Origin: Euborellia annulipes
Lineage: Eukaryota; Arthropoda; Insecta; Dermaptera; Anisolabididae
Length of the DNA: 64,000 nt
Direction: 5' to 3'
Assembly (NCBI GenBank): GCA_023213315.1
Contig: JAKCPI010001765.1
Coordinates: 1 to 64,000 of the forward strand
Shown: positions 21,930-34,401 of the stretch, in pieces
How the letters are laid out: the number at the start of each line of letters is the position of its first letter
Numbering within the stretch: position 1 is the stretch's first letter
Made by a program: the position numbers and the translations under genes
Notes under the pieces: model-generated
Told to the model about the DNA's origin: nothing
Seen by the model: the letters and a program-made list of their open reading frames with translations, nothing else
The model's database searches: none

Positions 21930-22917
21930 AAAAAATAAATACATCGTTTGGTATCCATTCGAAACGATAAACATAAGATTTCCCTAAATTTTATAAAATT
22001 TTAGGTTATTTATTTTTGTTATGTTGGTAGAATGTAAATACATCGTTTGGTATCCATTCAAAACAATAAACATAGGATTTCACCAAATTTTATAAAATTT
22101 TAGAATTTTTATTTTTGTTATGTTGGTAGAATGTAAATACATCGTTTAGTATCCATTCGAAACGATAAACATAGGATTTCACCAAATTTTATAAAATTTT
22201 AGAATTTTTATTTTTGTTATGTTGGTAGAATGTAAATACATCGTTTGGTATCCATTCGAAACGATAAACATAGGATTTCCTAAATTTTATAAAATTTTAG
22301 GTTATTTATTTTTGTTATGTTGGTAGAATGTAAATACATCGTTTGGTATCCATTCAAAACGATAAACATAGGATTTCACCAAATTTTATAAAATTTTAGA
22401 ATTTTTATTTTTGTTATGTTGGTAGAATGTAAATACATCGTTTAGTATCCATTCGAAATGATAAACATAGGATTTCACCAAATTTTATAAAATTTTAGGT
22501 TTTTTATTTTTGTTATGTTGGTAGAATGTAAATACATCGTTTGGTATCCATTCAAAACGATAAACATAGGATTTCACCAAATTTTATAAAATTTTAGAAT
22601 TTTTATTTTTGTTATGTTGGTAGAATGTAAATACATCGTTTAATATCCATTCGAAACGATAAACATAGGATTTCCCTAAATTTTATAAAATTTTAGGTTT
22701 TTTATTTTTGTTATGTTGGTAGAATGTAAATACATCGTTTGGTATCCATTCAAAACGATAAACATAGGATTTCACCAAATTTTATAAAATTTTAGAATTT
22801 TTATTTTTGTTATGTTGGTAGAATGTAAATACATCGTTTGGTATCCGTTCGAAACGATAAACATAGGATTTCCCTAAATTTTATAAAATTTTAGGTTTTT
22901 TATTTTTGTTATGTTGG
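21930..22917 (+). repeat. 98-99 bp tandem repeat, left array
   Basis: About ten units with boundaries recognisable at ATGTTGGTAGAATGTAAATA (22021, 22120, 22219, 22317 and on). Units alternate between two subtypes at the ATTTTAGAATTTTTA / ATTTTAGGTTTTTTA position. Confidence 0.9.
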
Positions 22918-22942
22918 TAGCACTTCTTCTTATCACGTTAAT

Positions 22943-23265
22943 CTATTGTATTTCTATCTGAAGGGATCCATTCTAAAAATTGTTATTCCATTAGGGATGA
23001 AAATTACTAATATTAATAGATATGTTCCTAGATGACGTCATCAGGGAGCAAAATAGTCAAAATTGTCTTTTCGCCATGTTAAAGATAGGACAAATTTGAA
23101 ATTTTGAATACCTCTCAAAAAGTCACTTTTGATCCAAAATGAAATTTTATATCAAAGGTATCGGGTTTTTGATAGTATCTATTTGTATTTTAAATTTCAT
23201 CCTAATCGGTCCAGCAGGGAAACCTGTAGCTTTGTCTAAAAATTTGAAAATTGAAGAAAAGAATG

Positions 23266-23297
<32 letters not shown>

Positions 23298-23700
23298 AAA
23301 AATAAGAGACTAACTTTTGACCTTCCGAAATCGGCAAAATCTCAACTTTGAGCCTCTGCCATTCTGTTTGGCACTGGAATTTTTTTTTGAATTCGTGCTC
23401 AAAATAATCCTTATTTATTCTAGTTTAATATAAAAAAAATTTGGCTCCGATATCTTAAAAACTTTTTGAGATATTCGCCCAGAAAAGAGAAAAGTTTCTC
23501 AAAAAAATTTTTTCACGTCCCTATCTTTTATTAAGGATTTAAAATCATTCTTGATAATATAGTCTAGGGACGACTCGTCCATCTAAATGCAATGGGCCAT
23601 TGGCATCTATTGGAATATCAACTAAATGGTAGAATTAAGAGTTTCTTTGCTTTCTTTTGCTTTTCACATGCTCGGCGACGAGTCGCTCCCGCGACTCTTG
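22943..23700 (+). other. Foldback element centre (module A')
   Basis: The roughly 750-bp centre lies between the inverted arrays. It has one 70-aa frame (MKFYIKGIG... with a Lys-rich stretch), also present in the inverted copy upstream. No transposase motif. It contains CTAGATGACGTCATCAGG (23028-23045), a CRE-like palindrome also present in the other copy. Confidence 0.6.
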
Positions 23701-23720
23701 ATTAACGTGATAAGAAGGAG

Positions 23721-24415
23721 TGCTACCAACATAACAAAAATAAAAAAGCTAAAATTTTATAAAATTTGGTGAAATCCTTTGTTTATCGTTTTAAATGAAT
23801 ACCAAACGAAGTATTTACAATCTACCAACATAACAAAAATAAAAAACCTAAAATTTTATAAAATTTGGTGAAATCCTATGTTTATCGTTTCGAATGAATA
23901 CCAAACGAAGTATTTACAATCTACCAACATAACAAAAATAAAAAACCTAAAATTTTATAAAATTTGGTGAAATCCTATGTTTATCGCTTCGAATGGATAC
24001 CAAACGATGTATTTACATTCTACCAACATAACAAAAATAAAAAACCTAAAATTTTATAAAATTTGGTGAAATCCTATGTTTATCGTTTCGAATGAATACC
24101 AAACGAAGTATTTACAATCTACCAACATAACAAAAATAAAAAACGTAAAATTTTATAAAATTTGGTGAAATCCTATGTTTATCGTTTCGAATGGATACCA
24201 AACGATGTATTTACATTCTACCAACATAACAAAAATAAAAAAACCTAAAATTTTATAAAATTTGGTGAAATCCTATGTTTATCGTTTCGAATGAATACCA
24301 AACGAAGTATTTACAATCTACCAACATAACAAAAATAAAAAACCTAAAATTTTATAAAATTTGGTAAAATCCTATGTTTATCGTTTCGAATGGATACCAA
24401 ACGATGTATTTAATT
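23721..24415 (-). repeat. 98-99 bp tandem repeat, right array (inverted)
   Basis: About seven units, complement of the left array, with CTACCAACATAACAAAAATA at each boundary. Several adjacent units carry AACGAAGTATTTACAATC where others have AACGATGTATTTACATTC, so variants spread locally within this array. Confidence 0.9.
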
Positions 24416-24522
24416 TTTACTGTTTGGAATGCATATTAAAAGATCTATTCATGGGATAACTTAATATTTAATAAACAAAAATTAATAAATAATATTTTCA
24501 TGTAATATTTCACAAAAAGAAG

Positions 24523-24810
24523 TGAAATCTCAGCCAAAAACATCGGAGATGCAAAAAGGGGCGCCTCGCATTATTTTTGCCTAGCGTCGAGGTGAAATCA
24601 AAAAAATGCGCCTCGCTTTTCTGATTTATATAAAAGCGAGGATATATGAAACAAATAAAATTCTGTAGGGGTTTTATTTAAGTGAAAATATTTCCTCGCT
24701 TTTATATAAATCAGAAAAGCGAGGCGCATTTTTTTGATTTCACCTCGACGCTAGGCAAAAATAATGCGAGGCGCCCCTTTTTGCATCTCCGATGTTTTTG
24801 GCTGAGATTT
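24523..24810. repeat. End module B (right), near-perfect palindrome
   Basis: Halves of about 120 nt are almost exactly complementary: GAAATCTCAGCCAAAAACAT at one end and ATGTTTTTGGCTGAGATTT at the other. The inner AAAGCGAGGATATATG loop is asymmetrical. Confidence 0.85.
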
Positions 24811-26430
24811 ATATTATAACAATGATAACCGAAGTTCGATTTCACCATTATAAAAATACAAACATTCCGCTTATCCATTACAACAATAGATGAATATTGT
24901 AGGTTCCTTTTTTGAAGTAAAATCATGTTTTTGATACTAAAGAAAGGACGGATCTGATGAAATTACAAAAAAAAAAAAAATTTCAGAGGACTACAGAGTA
25001 TTTCAAATAGATCTGAAATTTCTCCTCTGCCTATCTTTTATCAACAGCTCGGATCGCGTCATTTCTATTCTTAGCCTAATTTATTGTTTTATCGGCAAGT
25101 AACTACAGATAATAACTAGAAGAGATAACAAAAAAAAAAAAATAATAATAACATCACTTAAAGCCATAATCGAAGTTTGTACTTTTTTGAATAAAATTAA
25201 ACTCCTACACAAAACTTTTATTTTATCTGCTTGAATCTTTCATTTGACCTGTATTTGTTAGACGCATATTTTTTTACTTGAAAGTTTTGTTTGACCGTTT
25301 TATCTTTGTATAAAATACTTTTATATATCTGATAATTTTTTGGGCTATGCTGTTTCAAATCCCCAGTCCGTTTCAGCAATTTTTTAAAATTTTTTTACTT
25401 TCTTTAACCTATGTAGGTCTTTATATGATATGCAGGGCGTCCCAGAACTCAAAGATAATCCGTGAACAGGAGATAGGTCAGTTCATGAGTGTTCAAATGA
25501 AAAAAAAAAAATTTTTAAATAAAAGTCTCTTGGTTTTCGAGTTAAGGACATTTTTTGAAAGTCTGGAAAATCGAATAACACTGTTATCGATCACTATTCA
25601 GAAAATAACAGTGAGTATTATACTTTTTGAGAAAAAAATTATTTTTGCCGGATATATGTGCTAAAAAATTTTTATAAGCTAACTTTGACTCTTGATATCT
25701 TATAAAAATATGTAATAAACAATAATGGCAAATTATGTAAAAAAAAAAATTAGCTCTTTTAATCAAGATTCTAAAATGGTATAACACTGTGCTTTTTTTC
25801 TTTTTTACTTTCTCTTACCCTATAATATAGGGTATTTCATATATTATATGAAATATATAGAGAGAAAGTATTCAATTCATGTCAAAATTTCTATGTCGAG
25901 ATTTTGTAAATAATATTTGAATTTTTATGCTAAAAAAACGAATCTCCAAACATAACTCATAATTGGAATGAAGGATAGAATTTAATACAACTAATTAAAT
26001 TTATTCAAATATTTTTATTCCACTAAAGTAAATATTCAAAATGACCACCACCTGCGCATTTACATTACATTGTTGGTTTTGTTTCATTAATTTTTTTTTT
26101 TTTTTTTGTTTAAGATCTTTTTCGGCAACTAAAGTGATGTCAGAGAGAGTCAAAACACTAAACAGTAATTAATGTTAATAATTTTTATGATGCTATCTTT
26201 AAACTTTGACCAGAGATTTTCGTTAATTTTTAATAAAAAAGAAGACTTCAAATTAAAAAATAATAAAAATATTTCAGGTAAAAAAAAATTTTGCATGATC
26301 ATCATCAGAGCGAAGCATAAATTAACATAATTAATCCTTTCACTGTTTATAATTCAATTTGGATATTTCAAATAGCAGTTTTTGTCTAATTTCTCGAAAT
26401 TAAAAAAAAAAATGGGAGAACTTAATTAAG
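24811..26430. other. AT-rich DNA with remnants
   Basis: Contains a CAGGGCGTCCCAGAACTC transposon-end-like motif near 25434 and a 3' HPR fragment in complement at about 25805-25915 (TACTTTCTCTTACC...GAGAGAAAGTATTC). The 105-aa frame at 25347-25664 has no recognisable family and lies in decayed repeat. Confidence 0.45.
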
Positions 26431-26439
26431 TGGAGGCTT

Positions 26440-26600
26440 GTTGATGTTTTGAGCATCCGTGACGTCATTCGCATGCAGACACGCAACGCCAGAGACACGC
26501 GTGCTCTTTGAAAAGGATGAGACCAGGACAATGGAATGTTCAGACAGGCTGAGCATGTTCATTTCGAAAGGACGAAACCCAGATAAGTTTAATAAAAGAT
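26440..26600. promoter_or_regulatory. Unique GC-richer block with CRE
   Basis: Contains a full TGACGTCA (in CCGTGACGTCATTCGCATG) plus ACACGCGTGCTC and GGAATGTTC, in a non-repetitive stretch unlike its AT-rich flanks. Candidate enhancer or exon remnant. I could not define an ORF with splice sites. Confidence 0.25.
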
Positions 26601-26992
26601 GTTGCTAAATTAAATCTTTAAATTAAATTAAAAAAATCGGATAGGGCCTATCTAAATTAAATATGATTCAAATTATACAGGAAATTTAAAGTTTGGTTTC
26701 ACATTTTGTAGTAGGCATATTTCATCTGCTGCCCTCTCAAGCGTACATATTTATAGTCCAGACTGTTTCAAGGATTCAAAAAGTTAATTAAATACTTGAA
26801 ATTCATAAATTTTCGACTAAATGAGAACAATTGGGACCTGTGACTCCAAGCACAATAGGCGAGTACTCAACTACTATGTTACGATCCAGGAGCATGATTA
26901 CTTCATTCTTTTTTAAAATGATAAAAAAAACTATATAATTAAACGTTTTTAATTTCTAAATTTTTTTTTCTTCTAAATAAATGTGTATATTA

Positions 26993-27629
26993 GGGTGGTT
27001 CTTATTCAAATTTTTTTCACGATAGTCCTAAATTGGTTCCAAATCTATAAAAAAAAATACATGCCAAGTTTTAGCTCTTAATTTTAATAATAACTTCCCC
27101 CCCCCCCCGATAGCCAAAGTTTTTAACGGAAATAACATAGGAAAAGTTCTGTTATTACTTTGAAATTTTGTACCTAAAGAACTAATGAAGAGATCATGTC
27201 GACAAATGATAATTCTTATAGCAAATTTAACGCTCTACAAAAAAGGTATCTTATGATTTTTTGCTAATTTGACTGTGTCAAAAGTTATTCGATGTGAAAA
27301 TCAAAGTTCTAGTCAATTTCGACCTCGAATAACTTTTGAACCAGTCAAGTTAGCAAAAAATCATAAAAGACCTTTTTTGTAGAGAGAGAAATTTGCTATA
27401 AGAATTATCATTTGTCGACATGATCTGTTCATTAGTTCATGAGGTAAAAAATTCCAAATTAATAACAGAACTTTTCCTATGTTATTTCCATTAAAAACTG
27501 CCAATCGGGGGGGGGGGGTAATATTAAAAATTAAGAGCTAAAACTTGGCATGAATTTTTTTATAGATTTGGAACCGATTTAGGACTATCGTGAATAAAAA
27601 TTCGAACATACCCTAAATAAGAACCACCC
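26993..27629. mobile_element. Foldback MITE with TA duplication
   Basis: Ends GGGTGGTTCTTATT and AATAAGAACCACCC are inverted and flanked by TA. The roughly 300-nt arms remain complementary almost throughout (ATGTCGACAAATGATAATTC recurs complemented), with a C-run in one arm and a G-run in the other. TA target and long arms suggest a Tc1/mariner-type foldback. Non-coding. Confidence 0.82.
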
Positions 27630-27969
27630 TAAAATATTATATTTTGCCATATATTTCCTTTAACAGTAGATGTATGTCGATGAAATAATTATTATCTCCG
27701 TGAATGATGCATTTAGAATGATATTTTACGCGTATCAATTAAATAGATTAGTATTTATATAAAGATTGGACGCACGCAATGTCCAATGAGTGCAATAAAA
27801 GCAATTGCAAAGAGGGCTATATTATTCTAAGAATTCAATTGGGCAATCATTAAAAATAGTTCTCATTAATATACGTATATGCATACATAGAACATATTGA
27901 ATAAAATTTAAAAAAAAGTTAATATTCAAAAGAGTCAATCTTGATTAATTATCACCCTCTTCTACTAAG

Positions 27970-28125
27970 ACTTTGCCCTTGACTTGTGGCTCACAGAGCT
28001 ACTGGTGCTAAAGGTTGAGGGTTCGCATCCCGTCCTAGGTAAAAACCTTTTAATTGAATTGGTTAGCAATCAATTGAAATAAATAAAGATGGGATCTAAA
28101 TGCCCCAGATGCCTAAAAACACAAA
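27970..28125 (+). repeat. SINE-B, most complete copy
   Basis: The tRNA-like head has an A-box-like TGGCTCACAGAG and B box GGGTTCGCATCCC. It is followed by TTGAATTGGTTAGCAATC, GGGATCTAAATGCCCCAG and an A-rich tail. Copies at 2155, 6847, 10990 and 59550 share this body. Confidence 0.75.
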
Positions 28126-28139
28126 AAAAAAAACTCGGG

Positions 28140-28615
28140 CTCTAGAGTCCATCTATTTATATTATTTCTATTTTGTAAAGAGATGAAAAATTTCTAAGAA
28201 ATATAATAAAGGGATCTCTGGAGAAATTTTAGATTCATCTTGAAGGTTTTTTTTTTTTTGTAAGATTGCATCATTGTTCTCATTGTGACTTGATGGAATG
28301 CAGCCGGAGCTGCCAACTTAGTTCAGGCTCTTCGGACACCTTGTTTATATAAATAAAGGTATGAGAGGAATCGATGATGCCTAGGCTTCTTTAAGTCTTG
28401 AAGAATTTCAAAGTAATTTTAATGACAAAGGCGGAGATCAATTTTTTGCCAAAATCTTTCACGAAAAAGAGTAAAGGTTGCCATGGATGAATTTTTCAAA
28501 TAAAAAATTGCTAAAAATTATTAATAAAAATATTTTTCTGATTAATTATCTGATATCGGCAACAAAAAAAATAAAATTACAACAATAAATAAACACATGA
28601 TCAGTTGGAATAAAA
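28140..28615. other. AT-rich spacer
   Basis: No gene recognised. Confidence 0.4.
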
Positions 28616-28621
28616 ATTTTC

Positions 28622-28762
28622 GGTCCTCGGGCTTGGTGTAGTTGATAGCGCGCCTGCCTTCTATACCAAGGGTTCGAATCTCAGGCAGTCTTATGATTTT
28701 TATTTAAGCCATTTGGATGCCAAGTGGATTAAATAAGAATGCCTGGACCCCTTTAAGTTAGG
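28622..28762 (+). repeat. SINE-A copy, 5' part
   Basis: Head with A box TGGTGTAGTTG and B box GGGTTCGAATCTC, then AGCCATTTGGATGCCAAGTG. Homology breaks off after CCTGGACCCCTTTAAGTTAG. Confidence 0.8.
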
Positions 28763-28852
28763 CAGCCAAAAAAATTCAATGAGTTAGAAAGAGAGTGAAT
28801 TAACAAGAAAGAAGTGGCAGACTTTTTCTTCCCCTCTAACACACATCTCCAC

Positions 28853-29218
28853 TAGGGGTGTTTGATTATGGAAAAAAATAATCGATTATTTCGATTATGG
28901 GAAAAATAATCGATTATTTCGATTATGGGAAAAATAATCGAATATTTCGATTATGGGCAAAATAATTGATTATTTCGATTATGGGAAAAATAATCGATTA
29001 TGAAAAATCGATTATATCTATTTTTCTTTGGTAAAATAAACTGCAAAAAGTGCAAAAATCCCATGTTATTTCAATGGGAAATGGATTATGATTTAGGCAC
29101 GGTTTAATATAAATATTAAGGGTTGATATGGGTCTGATATTTTTTTTTAGGTCAAAACCTAAAAATTTAGGGGGCGTTTGCAGCATGAAACGCAATTTGG
29201 GAAATAACGGACACCCTA
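28853..29218. mobile_element. MITE with TAGGGGTGT end and internal 27-bp repeats
   Basis: The left end TAGGGGTGTTTGATTATGG opposes the right end ACGGACACCCTA. Just inside the left end (28865-29012), AATCGATTATTTCGATTATG-type units of about 27 bp repeat five times and are partly self-complementary. Short target duplication not found. Confidence 0.6.
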
Positions 29219-30114
29219 ATATACATAGGTAAGAGAAAGTAATAATAAAAATATGTAACAATAAACCTTACTTGCTGACTTTCTATTATAAATTTAAAAG
29301 AATGTAGATATATTTAGAATTATTTCTATAACTTTAATAATATAATGATACTAAATAAGAGAGAAATTATAATAATGCAATTCCATATTTAAAGTGCAAT
29401 AATATCATTTTCAATTCTATTAAATATTCAAATGCATTTCCACTCTAACCTATTAACTTATTGTCCATAATAGGTTGAATGAAGTGAAATTTAAGAGCCT
29501 TCATTCAGTCATTTATATTTCATTTGATAAAGATAAATGCGTCAGATTATGACGTAACTTTAGGACGTCGTCAGATATATACATCTTAATAATTTGAGAT
29601 GTTTATATTTCAATTAAGTTTCTTAGTTCAGCTTTTTTTTAATTGAATAACTCAATAACAAGCTATTAGATCACGATGGCATAAAAGTTATTTCGAATAT
29701 CAAATTTTTTTTTTATAAAAAATACAGTTTAGATATGATTCACAAAAACTCCAAGGTGATTTTTTTTAAATAAAATTTGGTTTTTAAGATTATTTAAATT
29801 TTTTTTATTACCTATTACTAAATTATTCATATATGTAATCTCACTTCTGTAAGGGACTTCTCTTTCAATGCCTTAAATTCGTTTTTCGGGATTGGAATAT
29901 TAGAATTAGGTGCGATCGTGAGGTTAGGACAGTTTGATGTTTGATGAGGAAAGAAGGAAGTATGACATAGATAGATCGGGTAACTCGAGATCACTTTCCA
30001 CTTACATGATGTAAACCCATGATTGTACTTTTCTTAGGAGATAATTTGATTAATTTACAAATTTATATGGAAAGTTGAAATCAATGATAAATTTCCTGTA
30101 TTTTTTTTTATAAT
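29219..30114. other. AT-rich DNA
   Basis: Starts with an HPR 3' tip (TACATAGGTAAGAGAAAGTA at 29221-29240). Nothing else recognised. Confidence 0.4.
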
Positions 30115-30115
30115 A

Positions 30116-30720
30116 AAAAACCTGGTGTGACTGGTCGCACCGCACACAACTTACTTTTACCTTCGGTAATTAAAAGTTGTGTTCTGTGCTTGTCAAAACA
30201 GATTTTTTGTGTCCACATATATTTAGCTTCCGACAGTACAGTACATTTGAATTTCAAGATGTAAAATTTATAAGTATGAGAAAATATTTATATTTTGTTA
30301 CCATGGTAACCATTTCTCCTATCCTTCCTATGGAGTACAAGAGTTAAGTGGTCTTCAGAAGATTTCAATTGCAAAAAGAGAATATATATTTTAAAGAGCA
30401 TCTAAAAGATAATTGATTTTTGGATTTTAAACAAAATCGTTGGAGCGAATTTTGAGAAAATCGAAAAAAACTGAAAAACTATATCAGTAAAGTATTAGTA
30501 CTTTTTGGCCGATTTTGATCAAAAGCTTATTTTCACGCCCTAGGTGGGTGTCTAACTTAAATATAAAATTTCAATCTCCTAGCTCAATTTCTTCATTCCT
30601 TCATGCCCAAACCCCGACAGACAGACCATGTTGCGAAAACCACTTTTTTGAACTCACAGGACTTCAAAACGTGTACCAATTGGAGTTAATCTCTGTTGAG
30701 AGATGGGGAAATTTAAAAAA
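30116..30720 (+). repeat. HPR copy, near complete
   Basis: Head hairpin with TTCG loop (TACCTTCGGTAA), then the body in family order up to CGTGTACCAATTGGAG, where it diverges before the terminal motif. It is immediately followed by a second head-to-tail copy at 30740. Confidence 0.85.
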
Positions 30721-30739
30721 AATAAATAAATAAATAAAA

Positions 30740-31378
30740 ATCTGGTGTGACTGGTAATTGGAAGTTGTGTTCTGTGCTTGTCGCATCAGATTTTTTGTGT
30801 CGACATATAATATGTCGTTTTTAGTTTCCGGCAGTACATTGGAAATCAAGATATAAGTTTATGTGTTTCCTATGAAGTAGGATATAAGAACATTCTTAAG
30901 ATCGAAAAAAGAGCAATCGCAGCGAGGTGAAATTCTGTTATTAATGATACTTTAAGCAAACGTTTCGGTCAGATATGCGGCCATCCTCGACGTGAAATGG
31001 ATCAGAAAAAATTCTTGAGGTAGTTAAATGAGATTTATTTGTAAATGTACTTTATCCATAAAATGAGAACCAAAGTTCAGGTAAGATTCAAATGAATTTT
31101 AATTAAAATCGTTAGAATTCTGAGAAAAACTCAAAAAGTGGATTGATAAAGTTTAATAGTATTATTATTTTATTTAAAAGTTTATTTTCGCTTGTCACGG
31201 AGGGGGAGGAGGGTATCTAACTAAATTTCAACCTCATAGCACTATTCCTTCTTTCTTTAAATTCAAACCATTTTGCAGAAGCCACTTTTATGTGTATTTC
31301 CATCAAAATCTTGTCATCTAATTTTTGAAATGAATGAAATACATCTATATTTATTAAGGTATATAGGTAAAAAAAAGT
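30740..31378 (+). repeat. HPR copy, tandem to previous, with insertion
   Basis: The head hairpin has lost most of its first arm. The body is degraded but ends normally (TATATAGGTAAAAAAAAGTA). About 30920-31020 is foreign and contains a decayed hammerhead-like motif on the minus strand (CGAGGATGGCC...GACCGAAACG). Confidence 0.7.
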
Positions 31379-31379
31379 A

Positions 31380-34300
31380 AAAATGAAAAAAGCTTAATAA
31401 GAATTGACTAAAATATATGAATTTCATTTAGAATCGTCTATTTCTAAGCGAACTTGAACGAAAAAGAAAAGAAATTTAGGAGATGAGATCCATAAAATTT
31501 ATTCTACGCCCTTTTTATCAAGATGACACAACCTTTTATTTTAACAAAGCAAATCCCATAATTTATTAATTAATAATTATTAGATGCGTGTACTATGTAG
31601 GTGGTATCACGCAAGAACAAATGAATCAATTTAAATCCGTCTATTATGCAAATGCAGATCTGCAATTTAGAAGATTAAAATGATTACCAATCAAAGAGAG
31701 AAACAGGCTGCGGGAAAAAAAAGAAACGTAATAAATTAAAATAAGTTTTATAGAAAAGATAAAAAAAAGAACAGGTAACTAACAAGGATGTAGTTTTGGA
31801 GGTGTTGCATGATGTCATCCAGATACATTGCAGAGGACAATAGCCTTGAAGGTCATGACTCTTGGCCAGTCATTAGACCCAGCCTTAATAAGTTGCAAAA
31901 TATTATTAATAGGTGATAAAAGAGATGATTAAAAATGAGCTCAGCTCCACTTCTTTTAAAGGTATTAGCTCATAACATTTCGTGCTTCACGATTCAGCTC
32001 TTATTTTTTTTGCGGAGCTTTAATTCAGAGATATTAAGCAGTCAAGTTCAACAGACATTAGATACAAGTTTTTTTTTTTTTTTTGAGGAGTTGAAGTCAT
32101 TTTGAAGAAAATTTCATAGGATGAGGTCATCACTTTCTCAAGGGGAAATATATTTCGAAAGAATGACAAAACTTTCTTGTAATATCAATATTCATGATTT
32201 ATAATATTAACTATCTTATGAGAGCATTTGAAATTTTATTGATGATGATCTTTAAACATTTTCTCAGCGTATCTGTAAAATTCTGATATGTTTAGAGTGT
32301 AATTAATTTTTAATAATTTTTGCCTCTCTTAGAAAGAGGCAACAATTGGATTTATAAATCTACTTAATTACTTAAGATTTAATTAATAAATTAAATTTTG
32401 GTACAAATATTTTGGTAAAAAAAGATCGAATCCTTGTCAAACACTCAAAAGAATTTGGAGAAAAGAAAAATCAGTTAGGCCTAAAACTTGGTAGTCAGAA
32501 AGCACTAGTGTATTCATAATTGCTCCTTCTCCCCCTACTCAAAAAAAACCTCAAAAATCAACAAAGAAAAAAAAAAAATAATTTTAATGAAATTAACAAT
32601 AATGAAGAAAAACTTTGTCTAGAAAATAAGGAAGTTTATTTGGAACCTCCAGTATCAAAAAAAAAAAAGAAGAAACTTAGCGATGTTATCTCAAATAATG
32701 AAAGTATTTTAGTTTGACACCCTTGATCTTCAGTATATCTGAGTAAATCCGTCAACCGGAAGTAGTACTATCCTAAATGAGGTTTCAAAAATTTAGAAAT
32801 TTATAATTGTTTCGTCACGGTTCATAGGTTTTTTCTTCTCGCTGACATAGTGTAATGGGATGGCCTGTGATAGGCTGGAGATCCGTGGTTTGCTCCTGAG
32901 ATCAAAGGGTTGCTATCGCCAGCAAAATAAATATACACTTACAAACTGTTTTAAAAAAATTAATCTACAATATAAATTATAGATGTAATACATTTTTTGA
33001 GATCAGAAAATGATCAGTCCCAAAAAATCCCAAAAACAAAATTGATACTTGTTTAAGAATCAAATAAAATAATCCTTCTCTAAAGTGAAATTCAATACAT
33101 TTTAAGGACTCAATAGATTTTGAAGATAAACAAATGTATTAGTTTAATCTATACAAATATTCAGGCAAGATAAAAAAAATAATCAAGAATAGATATTTTC
33201 CAGATTGTGTTTTTAAGGGGAGTTAAAAAAGAAATTTTTAACCACTTATCCGATCGCTAATTATAGACAAGAATGAATTTAGCATTTAAGAAAATTTTAT
33301 ATTGCTTATAAAAATGTCAACTTGGAGAGTGTAATGCCATGATTTCAGGTGAGTCACGCCTATTATGATTTCATCTTAACAATCGATGTTTAAAAAATAA
33401 TAAACCGAAAGGTCGTTTGTGTAAAAGTGAAACAAATGCCAAATTAAAATACTGAAAGATTCCGCGGGTTGATTCATGAGAGAAGAAAAAAAAATTGCAA
33501 TGACTGACTGACTGACTGACTTCATTGATGATTTTGCAATTGTATTTGTATGTATCTTTATTTTGGCATTTATAAAAAAAAAGGTTAAAGAGATTTATAA
33601 TTTGATTTTATTATTGATTGAGAAAATCTTTTGAAATTATTTATTAGGAAATTTTTTATTGGATTTGTGTTATAGATTCTTTCATTTAATTATAATCAGG
33701 GGCGGATTTAAGCATTTGCCGCCCCTAGGCAGTGGGCTCTTCCCGCTACCGACATACTAAGTTTATTGTATTAAATTTATTCCTATATAAATAAGCAGTT
33801 AATTATGAAATAGCTATTAACTTTCAATTAAAACCAAATATATATTTTAAGGAAATTGGCCCGCTGTTCCATGTACACTACTTAATAAAATTCCATTTTC
33901 AACATGATTATAATATGGGTTGTATAAATAATTACTTTCTAAAGTTTTATTATTATTTTTCCCAAACAATATCGATTTTATCGAGGCCTCTAACATTCAT
34001 ACCTCTTGAAGTTCGAATGTTAAAAAAATATTTATTTAGATTGTTCAATTTACATTGATAGATCGTAGTAACTTAGAAGTTCATGGCCTCAAAATCCAAT
34101 CACCGCAAGGATTCCCTGTCCTGAACCATCTTGAAACACTCATCAGACTATCCAATTTACCCGAGGTAACATAAACATTAAAATTGCAAGATCTAATCTT
34201 GACTGAGAGATAGGGGCTCAATAACAATTTTTTTTTTATAGTATAAATAAAAAGAAAAAAGTAATTGTATTTCCACCCAAAAATGAGACAAATCAAGTAT

Positions 34301-34400
34301 TAATAAAGGGTCGTACTAAGCCGAGCGCACAACTTTGCCCACCCACTATTCAAGAAAAAAATATTGCCCTTCCCCTCTAGATAATAATAATAATAATAAT
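31380..34400. other. AT-rich DNA with small remnants
   Basis: 31780-31890 is GC-richer and unique (CCTTGAAGGTCATGACTC resembles a nuclear-receptor half-site). 32830-32960 is a decayed SINE-like copy sharing GGCTGGAGATCC. A TGAC microsatellite lies at 33500-33520. A hAT-like end CAGGGGCGGATTTAAG is at 33708. No gene defined. Confidence 0.4.
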
Positions 34401-34401
34401 G

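Larger units (their letters stand above)
21552..24810. mobile_element. Foldback/Galileo-like element
   Basis: A 3.26-kb element with long compound inverted arms. Each arm is an end module B (a palindrome), a unique linker (ATTAAGTTATCCCATGAATA), and a tandem array of a 98-99 bp unit. The left array has about ten units, the right about seven. The arms meet the centre at inverted GGTAGCACTTCTTCTTATC and GATAAGAAGGAGTGCTACC. Tandem-repeat-bearing arms are the hallmark of Drosophila Foldback and Galileo elements. No transposase is present, so it is non-autonomous. The superfamily assignment is inference. Confidence 0.7.

Noticed and set aside
21930..24415. CRISPR-like array
   Set aside because: Units are contiguous with no unique spacers, they are inverted around a centre, and the genome is clearly eukaryotic.
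25347..25664. 105-aa frame as a gene
   Set aside because: It begins in AT-rich DNA and runs across a transposon-end-like CAGGGCGTCCCAGAAC motif. No domain or splice support.
33500..33522. TGAC repeat as a regulatory site
   Set aside because: A plain tetranucleotide microsatellite.
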